Assembly (NCBI RefSeq): GCF_016834655.1
Contig: NZ_JAENHP010000004.1
Span: 434,001 to 498,000, forward strand
Source of the DNA: Paractinoplanes ovalisporus
GTDB taxonomy: Bacteria; Actinomycetota; Actinomycetes; Mycobacteriales; Micromonosporaceae
Length of the DNA: 64,000 bases
Reading direction: 5' to 3'
Numbering within the stretch: the stretch's first letter is position 1; each line of letters begins with the position of its first letter. The translations under genes and the position numbers were made by a program. The notes beneath the pieces are model-generated. The model did not search any database. It was given only the letters and a program-made list of their open reading frames with translations, and was not told the origin of the DNA. Positions 16,601-24,827 of this stretch are shown piece after piece.

Positions 16601-16920
16601 GCCGCCGAACCCCGGACCGGAAGGCTCGTGGGCGTGTAGACGCCGCGGCCGAGGTGACGCCGGTCGACCGCCGGGTCTTCGCTGGAGCGCGCCGTGACAT
16701 AAGGCGCCGTGAACGTGTCGACCCCGGTGCCGAGGTGGGCGCCGGGGCGGTAGGTGACGGTGACCGCGCGGGGGGAAGCCGCCTCGATCACGCCGGCCCG
16801 CCAGCCGTCGCGGTAGACCCACACGCGGTCGGAGGGGTGGTAGCTGTCGGCGGGCGCCACGTCCCCGGGTTCACGCTGGGGCGGAGCGATGGTCGGGGCG
16901 GACGTCGGTGCCGTGGACAT
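16597..16920 (-). CDS. Small hypothetical protein, first gene of a two-gene operon
   Basis: This protein is 107 residues. ATG 16920 has GGAGGG eight bases upstream, a strong site that decides the start. After a Pro-rich N-terminus (about 1-28) it has a compact β-rich part, DRVWVYRDGWRAGVIEAASP then AVTVTYRPGAHLGTGVDTFT, which looks like a small SH3/KOW-like barrel. I do not recognise a named family. It lies divergent from the XRE regulator, and the conserved element at 17051-17100 is in the shared upstream region, so the two may be co-regulated. Confidence 0.7.
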   Translation of the reverse strand: MSTAPTSAPTIAPPQREPGDVAPADSYHPSDRVWVYRDGWRAGVIEAASPRAVTVTYRPGAHLGTGVDTFTAPYVTARSSEDPAVDRRHLGRGVYTPTSLPVRGSAA

Positions 16921-17050
16921 CGAGATGACCCTCCAAGATCTCGGGACTCGGTCGTCCGGATGGCGGGGGAACGCCACCGAGGCTTACGTGTCGGCCGAGA
17001 AGCCGAACTTTCCACCACGCTGTGTCAGCAGGCGGTGCGTGTCTGTCAGC

Positions 17051-17100
17051 TATCATGCTCGCGTACCAAGGCGTTCGCAAGGCCGGATGCACGTGCATCC
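17051..17100 (+). promoter_or_regulatory. Conserved 50-bp element, copy 1 (upstream of XRE regulator)
   Basis: This contains TATCATGCTC at 17051-17060, then after 26 bases ATGCACGTGCAT, here widened to a 16-base perfect palindrome GGATGCACGTGCATCC (17085-17100). The same arrangement, with identical 26-base spacing and 38 of 50 identical positions, recurs in reverse orientation at 18845-18894. It is probably a binding site of the XRE regulator. Confidence 0.8.
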
Positions 17101-17258
17101 GCAGCGGGCAGACGCCCGGGCGAGTGCCCGCGCTGTTTCGTTGTGGACGATCTCCCCTTTAGGATGCCTAGGGACTGCGGCCGCCAGGCCTCTTCCCAGC
17201 GGTGACAACAGCGGTGCCGACAGCGCCAGCGGTGACGACAGCGATGACGAGGAGCCAG

Positions 17259-18152
17259 GTGAGCGCGGGTACGCAGCAGGAGGAGGCGCCGACCGGTGGC
17301 CCCACCGTTCTGCGCATTCTCCTCGGAACCCAGCTTCGGAAGCTGCGCGAGGCCAAGGGCATCACCCGTGAGGACGCCGGGTGGGAGATCAGGGCCTCGG
17401 GTTCGAAAATCAGCCGGATGGAGCTGGGCCGGGTCAGCTTCAAGGAGCGTGACGTCAGCGACCTGCTGACGCTCTACGGAGTGACGGCCGAGAACGAGCG
17501 TGAGGCTCTTCTCGTGCTCGCCCGCCAGGCCAACAACCCCGGTTGGTGGCAGCAGTTCAGCGACGTGATGCCGGGTTGGTTCCAGTCCTATCTGGGGCTC
17601 GAGGCCGCCGCGACACTGATTCGCACGTACGAGATCCAGTTCGTCCCCGGTCTGCTGCAGACACCCGATTACGCCCGTGCGGTCATCATGCTCGGCCACG
17701 CCGGTGTCACTCCGGAAGAGATGAACAAGCGGGTGGAGCTGCGTCGGCAGCGTCAGGCGATCCTCGACCGTCCCGAAGGCCCCCAGCTGTGGGCGGTCAT
17801 CGACGAGGCGGTGCTGCGCCGGCCCATCGGCGGCGTCGAGGTCATGAAGGCCCAGATCGAGTTCCTCATCGAGGCGGCCAAGAAGCCGAACGTACGGCTC
17901 CAGATCATCCCGTTCCACGCCGGCGGTCACGCCGCGGCGGGCGGTCCGTTCGCGGTTCTGCGTTTCCCCGAGCCCGAGCTTCCCGACGTCGTCTATGTCG
18001 AGCAGCTGACCAGCGCGATCTACCTGGACAAGCGGGAAGACGTCGACCAGTACGCGATGGCGATGGAGCGGGTCTGCATCGACGCCGAGCCGCCGAGCCA
18101 CACGCCCGAGATTCTGGGCAAACTTCTCCACGAAGTGGGGCGTCCGGCCTGA
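17259..18152 (+). CDS. XRE-family regulator with DUF5753 domain (WhiJ-like)
   Basis: This protein of about 297 residues has an N-terminal helix-turn-helix (LGTQLRKLREAKGITREDAG, then GSKISRMELGR) and a C-terminal DUF5753 domain (QFVPGLLQTPDYARAVI; VLRFPEPELPDVVYVEQLTS). GTG 17259 has GAGGAG six bases upstream; earlier in-frame starts at 17202 and 17244 lack one. Such proteins pair with small DUF397 proteins and control development or antibiotic genes in streptomycetes (the WhiJ and AbaA types). A DUF397 gene lies 366 bases downstream in convergent orientation, and both genes carry the same upstream element. Confidence 0.93.
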   Translation: MSAGTQQEEAPTGGPTVLRILLGTQLRKLREAKGITREDAGWEIRASGSKISRMELGRVSFKERDVSDLLTLYGVTAENEREALLVLARQANNPGWWQQFSDVMPGWFQSYLGLEAAATLIRTYEIQFVPGLLQTPDYARAVIMLGHAGVTPEEMNKRVELRRQRQAILDRPEGPQLWAVIDEAVLRRPIGGVEVMKAQIEFLIEAAKKPNVRLQIIPFHAGGHAAAGGPFAVLRFPEPELPDVVYVEQLTSAIYLDKREDVDQYAMAMERVCIDAEPPSHTPEILGKLLHEVGRPA

Positions 18153-18518
18153 TCTTCCGCGACTCTCTGGAGCCGCGCGCCGACCGGCGGTACGCTCGGC
18201 GCACTCGCCTATCCGCATTGCGTGACAGGCGAGTGCTGGTAGGGCTCGCCCACGCCCGCTGCCGACGATCGTGGACGAGACCGCATTACCGTCCCGGGTC
18301 CTGCCTGGCTTGAACCGCTAGGCAGGCCCATCCCTTTCCCGGGCACGCGGCCTGTCTCGTCGCGTTACCCGGCCACCCCATCGTCTCGCCGCCTGTCAAA
18401 CGGCTGTCGCGATCGGACGGATGGCTCTTCGGCCTCGGGCGGGACGCGGAGATGGGCACCTCACGCCCGAGGCGGCCGGCCATGATCGGCCAGCGCCGTG
18501 GTGATTGCGCCGGCTCGA
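18153..18518. other. Convergent gap between XRE and DUF397 genes
   Basis: No gene is supported here. GCACTCGCCT and AGGCGAGTGC (18201-18236) form a ten-base perfect stem with a 16-base loop, 48 bases after the XRE stop; this probably ends that transcript. A second weaker repeat, CCTGCCT with AGGCAGG, lies near 18300-18326. Nothing else is visible. Confidence 0.55.
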
Positions 18519-18755
18519 TCAGCCGAGCAGGTTGTCGAAGTCGCCGTCGCGGACGCCGCCCAGGAAAGCCTCGATCTCGGCCGGCGTGTAGATGAGGGCC
18601 GGGCCCTCGGGGTCGCGGGAGTTGCGCATGGCCACCTCGCCGTTGGGGAGGACGGCGCACTCGACGCAGTTGCCGCTGGGGTTGCTGCGCCGGCTCTTCT
18701 GCCAGGTGACACCTTCCAACTGGCCGGCGGGGATGCCGTTGACCGCGTACTGCAT
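18519..18755 (-). CDS. DUF397 protein (partner of XRE-DUF5753 regulator)
   Basis: This 78-residue protein has the DUF397 hallmarks: WQKSRRSNPSGNCVECAVL, VAMRNSRDPEGPALIYTPAE and an end with EAFLGGVRDGDFDNL. AAGGGAG precedes ATG 18755. DUF397 proteins are small partners, likely antagonists or antitoxin-like modulators, of XRE-DUF5753 regulators. The gene faces the XRE gene and carries the second copy of the conserved upstream element (18845-18894), in the same orientation relative to its coding sequence. Confidence 0.93.
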   Translation of the reverse strand: MQYAVNGIPAGQLEGVTWQKSRRSNPSGNCVECAVLPNGEVAMRNSRDPEGPALIYTPAEIEAFLGGVRDGDFDNLLG

Positions 18756-18844
18756 GTTGACGCTCCCTTGGTTCTCCTCCGGTCGGGGATCGTCCGGAGT
18801 CAAATGATCTCCCGTTTGCGCGACAAGGACCTCACGGGTGGTGC

Positions 18845-18894
18845 AAATGCACGTGCATCTGGCCTTGCGTACTCACGGGATTGTGAGCATGATA
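18845..18894 (-). promoter_or_regulatory. Conserved 50-bp element, copy 2 (upstream of DUF397 gene)
   Basis: On the minus strand this reads TATCATGCTC, 26 bases, then ATGCACGTGCAT (18847-18858), matching the copy upstream of the XRE gene at 38 of 50 positions. It lies about 90 bases before the DUF397 start and faces the tiny ORFs at 19023 on the other side. Confidence 0.8.
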
Positions 18895-18916
18895 ACGCAC
18901 GTACGATGCTCGCGGG

Positions 18917-18933
18917 TGTCACTTAGGGTGACA
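18917..18933. promoter_or_regulatory. Short inverted repeat before the 19023 ORF
   Basis: TGTCAC-TTAGG-GTGACA is a perfect six-base dyad 90 bases before ATG 19023. It is a candidate operator with an unknown binder. Confidence 0.35.
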
Positions 18934-19022
18934 TCTTTGAGTGACTGATCGGTCGCGGAAACGGTGTCTGCGGCCTCGGCGCAAGGCTCCTTGGCGGGGG
19001 CGTCCTAGCGAGAGGTAACGAG

Positions 19023-19274
19023 ATGACCGTTCCCAACATCGGTCCCGAGCACTTCGACCAGGGGGATTCGTTCGCGGTGGAACAGCGGATGGGCAACCCG
19101 GCGCCGCTGTGCCGGGACGAGCCGCTCACCGACGACGTGAGTGCCGCGACGCGCCGTGCGACGGTGATATCGCACCGTTTCGGTGGGGTCAGGCTCGCTC
19201 TGTCCCGCCCGCGCGCCCACCCCGCGGCCGACCGGCCGACGACCGATGAGGGAGGCTCCGATGCCCGAAATTGA
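19023..19274 (+). CDS. Small hypothetical protein
   Basis: This is an 83-residue ORF with GAGAGGT in good position before ATG 19023. It has no membrane segment or recognised motif; the N-terminal half is acidic (VPNIGPEHFDQGDSFAVEQ) and the C-terminal half is Arg-rich. It overlaps the next small ORF by 14 bases. Its position between the conserved element and a convergent methyltransferase suggests it belongs to the same regulatory island. Coding status is probable, function unknown. Confidence 0.5.
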   Translation: MTVPNIGPEHFDQGDSFAVEQRMGNPAPLCRDEPLTDDVSAATRRATVISHRFGGVRLALSRPRAHPAADRPTTDEGGSDARN

Positions 19275-19458
19275 TCGCGGTCCGAGCGTCCGGCGACGGT
19301 CGGCCTTGATCACTTTGAGTGAGGGAGTTGGGGCGGGCCGTTCTGTTTCCGTGGGTGAGTGTCACGGGCGCGGTCCGACTACGGACCGTTGTGGCTATGT
19401 GGACGATCCTCGAAAGGTAGTTGCTGAGCTGCAAGTTCCCGGGCGGGAAGAGTTCTAA
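19261..19458 (+). CDS. Small hypothetical protein, overlaps preceding ORF
   Basis: This is a 65-residue ORF. GAGGGAGG just before ATG 19261 is one of the best ribosome-binding sites in the region and is the main support. The product begins MPEIDRGPSVRRRSALITLS and contains two cysteines, with no recognised domain. It follows the 83-residue ORF with a 14-base overlap and is closed by a strong hairpin at 19515. It could be a small regulator or an unrecognised peptide; I cannot tell. Confidence 0.5.
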   Translation: MPEIDRGPSVRRRSALITLSEGVGAGRSVSVGECHGRGPTTDRCGYVDDPRKVVAELQVPGREEF

Positions 19459-19514
19459 ACCTGCTGCGGTGAAAAGGCGCATGGCGCCGCCGACTCCGGT
19501 CGGGTCGTCTGGTT

Positions 19515-19558
19515 CCCCCGTGCCGGGCGGCCCGGCCGGTTGGCGTCCGGCACGGGGG
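19515..19558 (+). terminator. GC-rich hairpin after the small ORF pair
   Basis: CCCCCGTGCCGG pairs with CCGGCACGGGGG, a 12-base perfect stem with a 20-base loop. It has no T-run, as is common for actinomycete terminators. Confidence 0.6.
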
Positions 19559-19680
19559 CGAGCGGCGAGGACGAGCAGCGCGACGAACCAGCCGGCGCTG
19601 GAAAAGGTCAGCCGGCGCCCGGCGACGGGCTCAGTAAGGCGCCCAGCAGGGGGATGGAGCTGAAAGGCCGCGAGCAGGGC

Positions 19681-20481
19681 TCAGGGCTTGCGGGCCACAC
19701 CCGCCCAGTAATACGCAGCCGCGGGATCGTCGACCGGCTCTTCGGGCCGCCAGCTGGAAACCGGCACCAACCCCGGCTCCAGCATCTCCCAGTCGCCGAA
19801 GAAGCGTTCGACATCGGCCCGCGGCCGGGCCACCAGGGTCATGCCGGCCCCCGTCGCGGCGGCGACCGCGGTGTTCACCTCGTCGGGCGCGAAATCGGCC
19901 GTCGGGTGGGTGATGGCCAGCAGGCTGCCCGAGGGCATCGCGTCACGCAGGGCCGCGACCTTGGACCACGGGTCGTCCTCGTCCGCGATCAGCATCAGGA
20001 TGGCGATCAACGTGAGGCCGACCGGCTCGTCGAAGGTGAGCGTGTCGCGCAGCACCTTGTCGTTCAGGATCGAGTCGGGGTCGCGGATGTCGGCCGAGAT
20101 GTATTCGCTGCGGCCCTCGTCGGTGCTGATCATCAGGGCTCGAGCATGAACCAGGACGATCGGATCGTTGTCCACATAGACCACGCGCGCCGCCGGGACG
20201 ATCCGCTGCGCGATCTCGTGGAGGTTGGGCCGGGTGGGGATGCCGGTTCCGACGTCGAGGAACTGGCGGACCCCCTCCTTCTCGACCAGGTCGCGGGCCG
20301 CGCGGTGGACGAACTTGCGGTTCTCGCCGGCCATGTAGCGCATGCCGGGGATCGCCTTGATCATCGCTTCGCCGACGGCACGGTCGACGGCGAAGTTGTC
20401 CTTGCCTCCGAGCCAGTAGTCGTAGATGCGCGCCGAGTGGGGCACGTTGATGTTCACGCCGGGGGGCGCAACCTCTTCCAC
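19681..20481 (-). CDS. SAM-dependent methyltransferase, DUF574 (Methyltransf_19) family
   Basis: This 266-residue protein starts at GTG 20481, with GAGGAGG seven bases upstream. It shows the family opening HSARIYDYWLGGKDNFAVDR and the SAM-binding loop FLDVGTGIPTRPNLHE, then VVYVDNDPIVL. This family is very abundant in actinomycetes and is often found beside XRE/DUF397 genes, as here; no substrate is established for most members. It is convergent with the small ORF pair. Confidence 0.93.
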   Translation of the reverse strand: MEEVAPPGVNINVPHSARIYDYWLGGKDNFAVDRAVGEAMIKAIPGMRYMAGENRKFVHRAARDLVEKEGVRQFLDVGTGIPTRPNLHEIAQRIVPAARVVYVDNDPIVLVHARALMISTDEGRSEYISADIRDPDSILNDKVLRDTLTFDEPVGLTLIAILMLIADEDDPWSKVAALRDAMPSGSLLAITHPTADFAPDEVNTAVAAATGAGMTLVARPRADVERFFGDWEMLEPGLVPVSSWRPEEPVDDPAAAYYWAGVARKP

Positions 20482-20593
20482 TCGTTCGCCTCCTCGCCCG
20501 ACTCGCACAGAGCCGACTGTCCGTCAGTCGGTAAAGCGTAGCGGTCGAAGATGATCAAATTCAGGCCCGTCGTTGACGAGGGGAAGTCGCTGC

Positions 20594-22204
20594 TCAGGCC
20601 GCGGACGCGCGATCTCGGTACGAATGGGTCCTATCCGGACCGGGCACTCCGCACACGACGCGGTCGCGGCCGCCGTGCTTCGCGGCGTACAGGTTGCGGT
20701 CGGCAGTGGACAACAGGCCCGGTTGCGTACGGGATTCCGCCTCGCTGACCCCCGCCACGCCGATGCTGACCGTGACCGGAAGCCCGCGTGTCATCTCGGC
20801 CCAGTCGTAGGCCCGGACCGCGCGGCGGATGCCGTCGATCTCGTGGCCGGCCCGTGACGCCGGGCAGCCCGGAAGCACCATGAGGAACTCCTCGCCACCC
20901 ATCCGGGCGACGAAGCCCTCGGGCGACACGACCGCCAGCTCGGTCTCCAGCAGCTTCGCCACCTGCACGAGCACCTGGTCGCCGACGTCGTGGGAGAGCT
21001 GGTCGTTGATCCGCTTGAAGTGGTCGAGGTCGACGATGGCCACGGTGAGCTCGGGGTCGTTGTCGATCAGCCGCGGGAGCTGCTCGTCGAGGTAGCGGCG
21101 GTTGCGCAGACCGGTCAGCGGGTCGCGGCGGGCCTGCTCGCGGAACCGCTCGGCCTCCTGCCGGGCCTCGGTGGTCTCGAACATCGCCTGCCGGGTGCGG
21201 GCCTGGGCCTCGCGCTGACCCGACTGCAGACGGTTGTAGGCCGAGAAGAAGACCTTGTGAGCCTCGTACGCCTCGGCGAACTCGCCCCGGGCGGCGTGCA
21301 GCTCGGCCTGCTCCTGGTGCGTCTGCACGAGGAAGTGGCCGAGCTCGCGGTCGGCGCAGAGCCGGCGCGACTCGTCGAGGCTGGACTGGGCACGCTCGTA
21401 CGCTCCCAGGCCGCGCTGGGCCCGGGCCAGGTTGAGCAGATATTCCGGCATGGCGTCGGCGTCGTGCCGGCGGAACGACGAGTATTTCTCGATGCAGGCC
21501 TGCATGGTCCGCTCGGCCTCGGCGAAGTGCCCGTTGCTCATCTCGATGGCGCCGATGGTGTCGAGCACGGTGGCGTCGAGCTCGTAGCCGTGCTTGGCGG
21601 AGAGCGCCCGCAGCCGGGTCGCGACCTCCGCGGCCAGGGCGAAGTTGCCGGCCGCGTGCTCGGAGTAGGCGTAGTTGTTGAGCACGTAGAGCAGCAGGAA
21701 CGGCCGGTCGAGCTCGACCGTGAGGCGCTCGGCCTGCGAGAACCGCTCGCGGGCGGGCTCCATCGAGCCGGCGAAGGCGAGCGAGTCGGCGAGCTTGGCG
21801 CGATGCCAGATCTGCATGAAGTCGGTGGCGGTGTCGTCGAGCAGTTCGACGCTGCGGACGGCGTGCTCGAGGCTCTGCGCGGCGTCGCCGAGGTGACGGT
21901 GGATGGCCGCCCACACCAGGTGGATGCGGGCGGTCAGCTGGTGGGCGTCGTGGTCGACGGCCCACTGGTGGACGTGCCACATGCGCTGCGCGGCCTCGGC
22001 GACGTCGCCGGCGCGCATCCGCATGTTGATCTGGCTGAGCCGGGCCCGGGCGACGAGCAGTTCGTCACCGAGCAGCCGGGCCTGGCGCTCGTAGCGCTGA
22101 GCGAGCTCGAGGGTCGGGGCGGCATCCCAGTGGATCTCGTCTTCCAGCTCGAGGAGGGCGGCGTTGAGCCTCTCCGCGTCGAGCACTTCCCGCTGGTGAT
22201 CCAC
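20594..22204 (-). CDS. TPR-containing GGDEF diguanylate cyclase
   Basis: This 536-residue cytoplasmic protein starts at GTG 22204, with AAAGGGGG upstream. About 370 residues of helical TPR-like repeats (for example AEAAQRMWHVHQWAVDHDAH and FAEAERTMQACIEKYSSF) lead into a short coiled coil and a GGDEF domain (RDPLTGLRNRRYLDEQL; VDLDHFKRINDQLSHDVGD). The active site is GGEEF, so cyclic-di-GMP synthesis is expected. I see no RxxD inhibitory site at the usual place before it. It is an orphan gene; cyclic-di-GMP controls development in actinomycetes. Confidence 0.92.
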   Translation of the reverse strand: MDHQREVLDAERLNAALLELEDEIHWDAAPTLELAQRYERQARLLGDELLVARARLSQINMRMRAGDVAEAAQRMWHVHQWAVDHDAHQLTARIHLVWAAIHRHLGDAAQSLEHAVRSVELLDDTATDFMQIWHRAKLADSLAFAGSMEPARERFSQAERLTVELDRPFLLLYVLNNYAYSEHAAGNFALAAEVATRLRALSAKHGYELDATVLDTIGAIEMSNGHFAEAERTMQACIEKYSSFRRHDADAMPEYLLNLARAQRGLGAYERAQSSLDESRRLCADRELGHFLVQTHQEQAELHAARGEFAEAYEAHKVFFSAYNRLQSGQREAQARTRQAMFETTEARQEAERFREQARRDPLTGLRNRRYLDEQLPRLIDNDPELTVAIVDLDHFKRINDQLSHDVGDQVLVQVAKLLETELAVVSPEGFVARMGGEEFLMVLPGCPASRAGHEIDGIRRAVRAYDWAEMTRGLPVTVSIGVAGVSEAESRTQPGLLSTADRNLYAAKHGGRDRVVCGVPGPDRTHSYRDRASAA

Positions 22205-22374
22205 GTGGCCAACCCCCTTTCGCTTCTGGGCCACTGATCGACCGCGTCGCCCGTCGGTTGAGGGATTCCGCCATGATCAGCGCTCTGCTTCCGAAGGTTA
22301 GCTCTCGGTAAGCCGCCGGTTCCATGGTCACAGACGTGAGCAATGTCGCCACAGAAGGTTACGGAGTTAACAAA

Positions 22375-22401
22375 GCGGCGCTCGCCGGGAGCGAGCGCCG
22401 C
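22375..22401 (-). terminator. Terminator of the DHA2 exporter gene
   Basis: GCGGCGCTCGC pairs with GCGAGCGCCGC around five bases. On the minus strand TTTGTTAACTCC follows. It lies 48 bases after the stop at 22449. Confidence 0.8.
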
Positions 22402-22448
22402 AATGAGGCGTGAAGCGGAGCGAGCGCCGCCCCGAGAGGTGGAGTGGG

Positions 22449-24038
22449 TCAGCGGCTGAGCGCGGGCGTGGGCTCGGGTTCGTCGGCGGCGACAGCGGCC
22501 GGAGCCGGGGTCGCGTCGACCGTCGAGCGCAGCGCGGCCGGCCGCATGAGCACCGCGGCCACCACGCCGACGACCGCGATGGCCGCGCTGATCAGGAAGA
22601 TGTGCCCGGTCGCGTCGCCGTAGGCGGCCCGCACGATGTGCTGGATCGAGTCGGGCAGCGCGGCCAGGTTCAGCGTGCTGCTGCCACCCGTGCTGCCGGC
22701 CGGGACACCCGCGTTGGCCAGGTCGGTGGTGATCTGGTCGCCGACCCGGCGGGCGAGCACCGCGCCCAGCACCGAGACGCCGATCGTGCCGCCGAGCGAG
22801 CGGAAGAACGCGACCGTCGAGCTGGCGGCGCCGATGTCCTTGAGCGAGACCGTGTTCTGCACCGAGAGCACCAGGTTCTGCATCGACATGCCGACGCCCG
22901 CGCCGACCAGGGCCATCGCGACGCCGACGTACCAGAGCGGGGTCTCGTGGTCGAGGAAGGAGAGCATGGCGAAACCGGCGACGAGCACGACCGTTCCGGC
23001 GACGATGTACGGCTTGAGCCGGCCGCTCTTGGTGATCATGCGCCCGGAGACCGTGGACGAGACCAGGATGCCCGCCATCATCGGGATCGTGAGCAGGCCG
23101 GCCTCGGTGGGGCTGTAACCGCGGCCGATCTGGAAGTACTGCCCCAGGAAGACCGCGCCGCCGAACATGGCCATGCCGACCGCGAGGCTCGCGATGATGG
23201 CCAGCGCGGTGCCGCGCCTCTTGACGATGTCGAGCGGGACGACCGGCTCGGCCACGCGGGACTCGACCCAGATCGCGGCGGCCAGCAGCACCAGGCCGGC
23301 GCCGACCATGACCGCGGTCGGCCACGAGATCCAGGCGAACGAGCTGTCGACGAACGAGACCCAGACGAGCAGGGTGCTCACGCCCGCGGCGATCAGGCCG
23401 GCGCCCAGGTAGTCGATCTTCACGTCGGCCCGGCGGATGACCTCGAGGTTCAGGGTCTTCTGGAGGACGACCAGGGCGATCACGGCGATCGGGGCGCCGA
23501 TGAAGAAGCACCAGCGCCAGCCGAGCGAGGAGTCGACGATCAGGCCGCCCAGCAGCGGGCCGCCGACCGTGGCCAGGGCCATGACGCCGCCGAGGTAGCC
23601 GTTGTAACGGCCGCGCTCGCGGGGCGGGATCATCGCGGCGATCGCGACCTGCACCAGCGCCTGCACGCCGCCCATGCCGAGGCCCTGGAACGCGCGGGCG
23701 GCGATCAGCTGGCCCGCGGTCTGCGAGAAGCCGGCCACGATCGAGCCGAGCACGAACACCACGATCGAGATCTGGACCAGCAGCTTCTTGCTGTAGAGAT
23801 CGGCCAGCTTGCCCCAGATCGGGGTCGAGGCGGTCGCGGTCAGCAGGGTCGCGGTGACGACCCAGGTGTACTGCGTCTGGCTGCCGTCGAGAGCGCCAAT
23901 GATCTTGGGCAGCGCGGTGGAGACGATGGTCGAGCTGGCCATCGCGACGAACAGCACCAGCAGGAGGCCGGAGAGAGCCTCCATGATCTGGCGATGGGAC
24001 ATGGCGCCCGGGCGGGTGCCGACAGTGGTGGCGCTCAT
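22449..24038 (-). CDS. DHA2-family MFS multidrug exporter (14 helices)
   Basis: This 529-residue transporter belongs to the EmrB/QacA-type family. The first helix has the STIVSTALPKI motif; motif A follows (GKLADLYSKKLLVQ), then RAFQGLGMGGVQALVQ and the motif C-like GPLLGGLIVDSSLGWRWCFF. Fourteen hydrophobic segments are present, with an extended extracytoplasmic loop near residues 430-470. It is divergently paired with a TetR regulator at 24155, the standard arrangement for a drug- or metabolite-induced efflux pump. The substrate is unknown. Confidence 0.95.
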   Translation of the reverse strand: MSATTVGTRPGAMSHRQIMEALSGLLLVLFVAMASSTIVSTALPKIIGALDGSQTQYTWVVTATLLTATASTPIWGKLADLYSKKLLVQISIVVFVLGSIVAGFSQTAGQLIAARAFQGLGMGGVQALVQVAIAAMIPPRERGRYNGYLGGVMALATVGGPLLGGLIVDSSLGWRWCFFIGAPIAVIALVVLQKTLNLEVIRRADVKIDYLGAGLIAAGVSTLLVWVSFVDSSFAWISWPTAVMVGAGLVLLAAAIWVESRVAEPVVPLDIVKRRGTALAIIASLAVGMAMFGGAVFLGQYFQIGRGYSPTEAGLLTIPMMAGILVSSTVSGRMITKSGRLKPYIVAGTVVLVAGFAMLSFLDHETPLWYVGVAMALVGAGVGMSMQNLVLSVQNTVSLKDIGAASSTVAFFRSLGGTIGVSVLGAVLARRVGDQITTDLANAGVPAGSTGGSSTLNLAALPDSIQHIVRAAYGDATGHIFLISAAIAVVGVVAAVLMRPAALRSTVDATPAPAAVAADEPEPTPALSR

Positions 24039-24094
24039 GCGCGCAGCCGCCTCTCGGACGAGGAAGTATTTGCTTCATACAACTATTTAGAAAG

Positions 24095-24111
24095 CTTGCC
24101 TATTGCGCAAG
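24095..24111. promoter_or_regulatory. Candidate TetR operator between exporter and regulator
   Basis: CTTGC-N7-GCAAG is an inverted repeat in the 116-base gap between the divergent DHA2 exporter and TetR genes. The surrounding AT-rich bases contain TTGCGC and TAAATA with 15 bases between them on the minus strand, a weak promoter candidate overlapping the repeat. Confidence 0.5.
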
Positions 24112-24154
24112 TTTGCTCTTTGAGAAGCGAATCACACGCCGGTACGCTCATGCC

Positions 24155-24751
24155 ATGAGCACGACTGCCGAGCCCGGGCTGCGCGAACGCAAAAAAGCCG
24201 CGACCCGGCAGGCCCTGCACGCCGCCGCGATGCGCCTGGCCATCGAGCACGGTTTCGACCGCGTCACCGTGGAGGCGGTCGCCGACGAGGCCGGTGTCTC
24301 CCGGCGTACGTTCTCGAACTACTTCGGCAGCAAGGAAGAAGCCCTGCTCTACGGGGAGCGTCAGCGCATCACCCTTTTGATCGAGCAGGTGCGGGCCCGT
24401 CCGGTGAGCGAGCCGACGTGGGAGGCGCTCACCGCGGCCGCCCGCCAGTTCTATCTCAAGCTGGGCGATCTCGACCCGCACTGGGTGGCCCAGTCCCGTC
24501 TCGTACGGGCCCAGCCCGCGCTCGTGGCGGCGCAGGTGCAGACGTTCGCGGCCCTCGAGCGCGACCTCTCGGGCGAGATCGCCGCTCGCGCCGGGGACGA
24601 CCCGGGCAGCGTACGGGTGAAGATGACCTCGGCCGTTTTCCTCGCGTCGCTGCGGGTGGGGCTGCACATCTGGCTCGACAAGCCGCCCGGCACCAACCTG
24701 TGGGACCTGGTGAGCGAGACGCTGGCCGAAGCGGCCAAGGGCTTCCGGTAA
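24155..24751 (+). CDS. TetR-family repressor of the adjacent exporter
   Basis: This 198-residue regulator has the helix-turn-helix VTVEAVADEAGVSRRTFSNY followed by FGSKEEALLYGE. The C-terminal ligand domain is typical of the MftR/AcrR-like actinobacterial group (WVAQSRLVRAQPALVAAQ). ATG 24155 is preferred to the longer in-frame start at 24113, which would run into the operator region. Divergence from the DHA2 exporter implies local control of that pump. Confidence 0.92.
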   Translation: MSTTAEPGLRERKKAATRQALHAAAMRLAIEHGFDRVTVEAVADEAGVSRRTFSNYFGSKEEALLYGERQRITLLIEQVRARPVSEPTWEALTAAARQFYLKLGDLDPHWVAQSRLVRAQPALVAAQVQTFAALERDLSGEIAARAGDDPGSVRVKMTSAVFLASLRVGLHIWLDKPPGTNLWDLVSETLAEAAKGFR

Positions 24752-24754
24752 AAC

Positions 24755-24793
24755 GGCGCGACTCCGGGTGGGGGCCCGGAGTCGCGCCTATTT
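24755..24793. terminator. Bidirectional terminator between TetR and chitinase genes
   Basis: A 14-base perfect stem (24755-24768 with 24775-24788) and six-base loop lie between the convergent genes, four bases after the TetR stop. TATTT follows on the plus strand. Confidence 0.88.
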
Positions 24794-24827
24794 GGGGATG
24801 GAGAAAGGCAAGTTCAGGTGGTGCCGC

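Noticed and set aside
20990..24158. Long plus-strand frames opposite the GGDEF and DHA2 genes
   Set aside because: They are Arg/Gly/Asp-rich translations typical of antisense GC-rich DNA, with no start signals.
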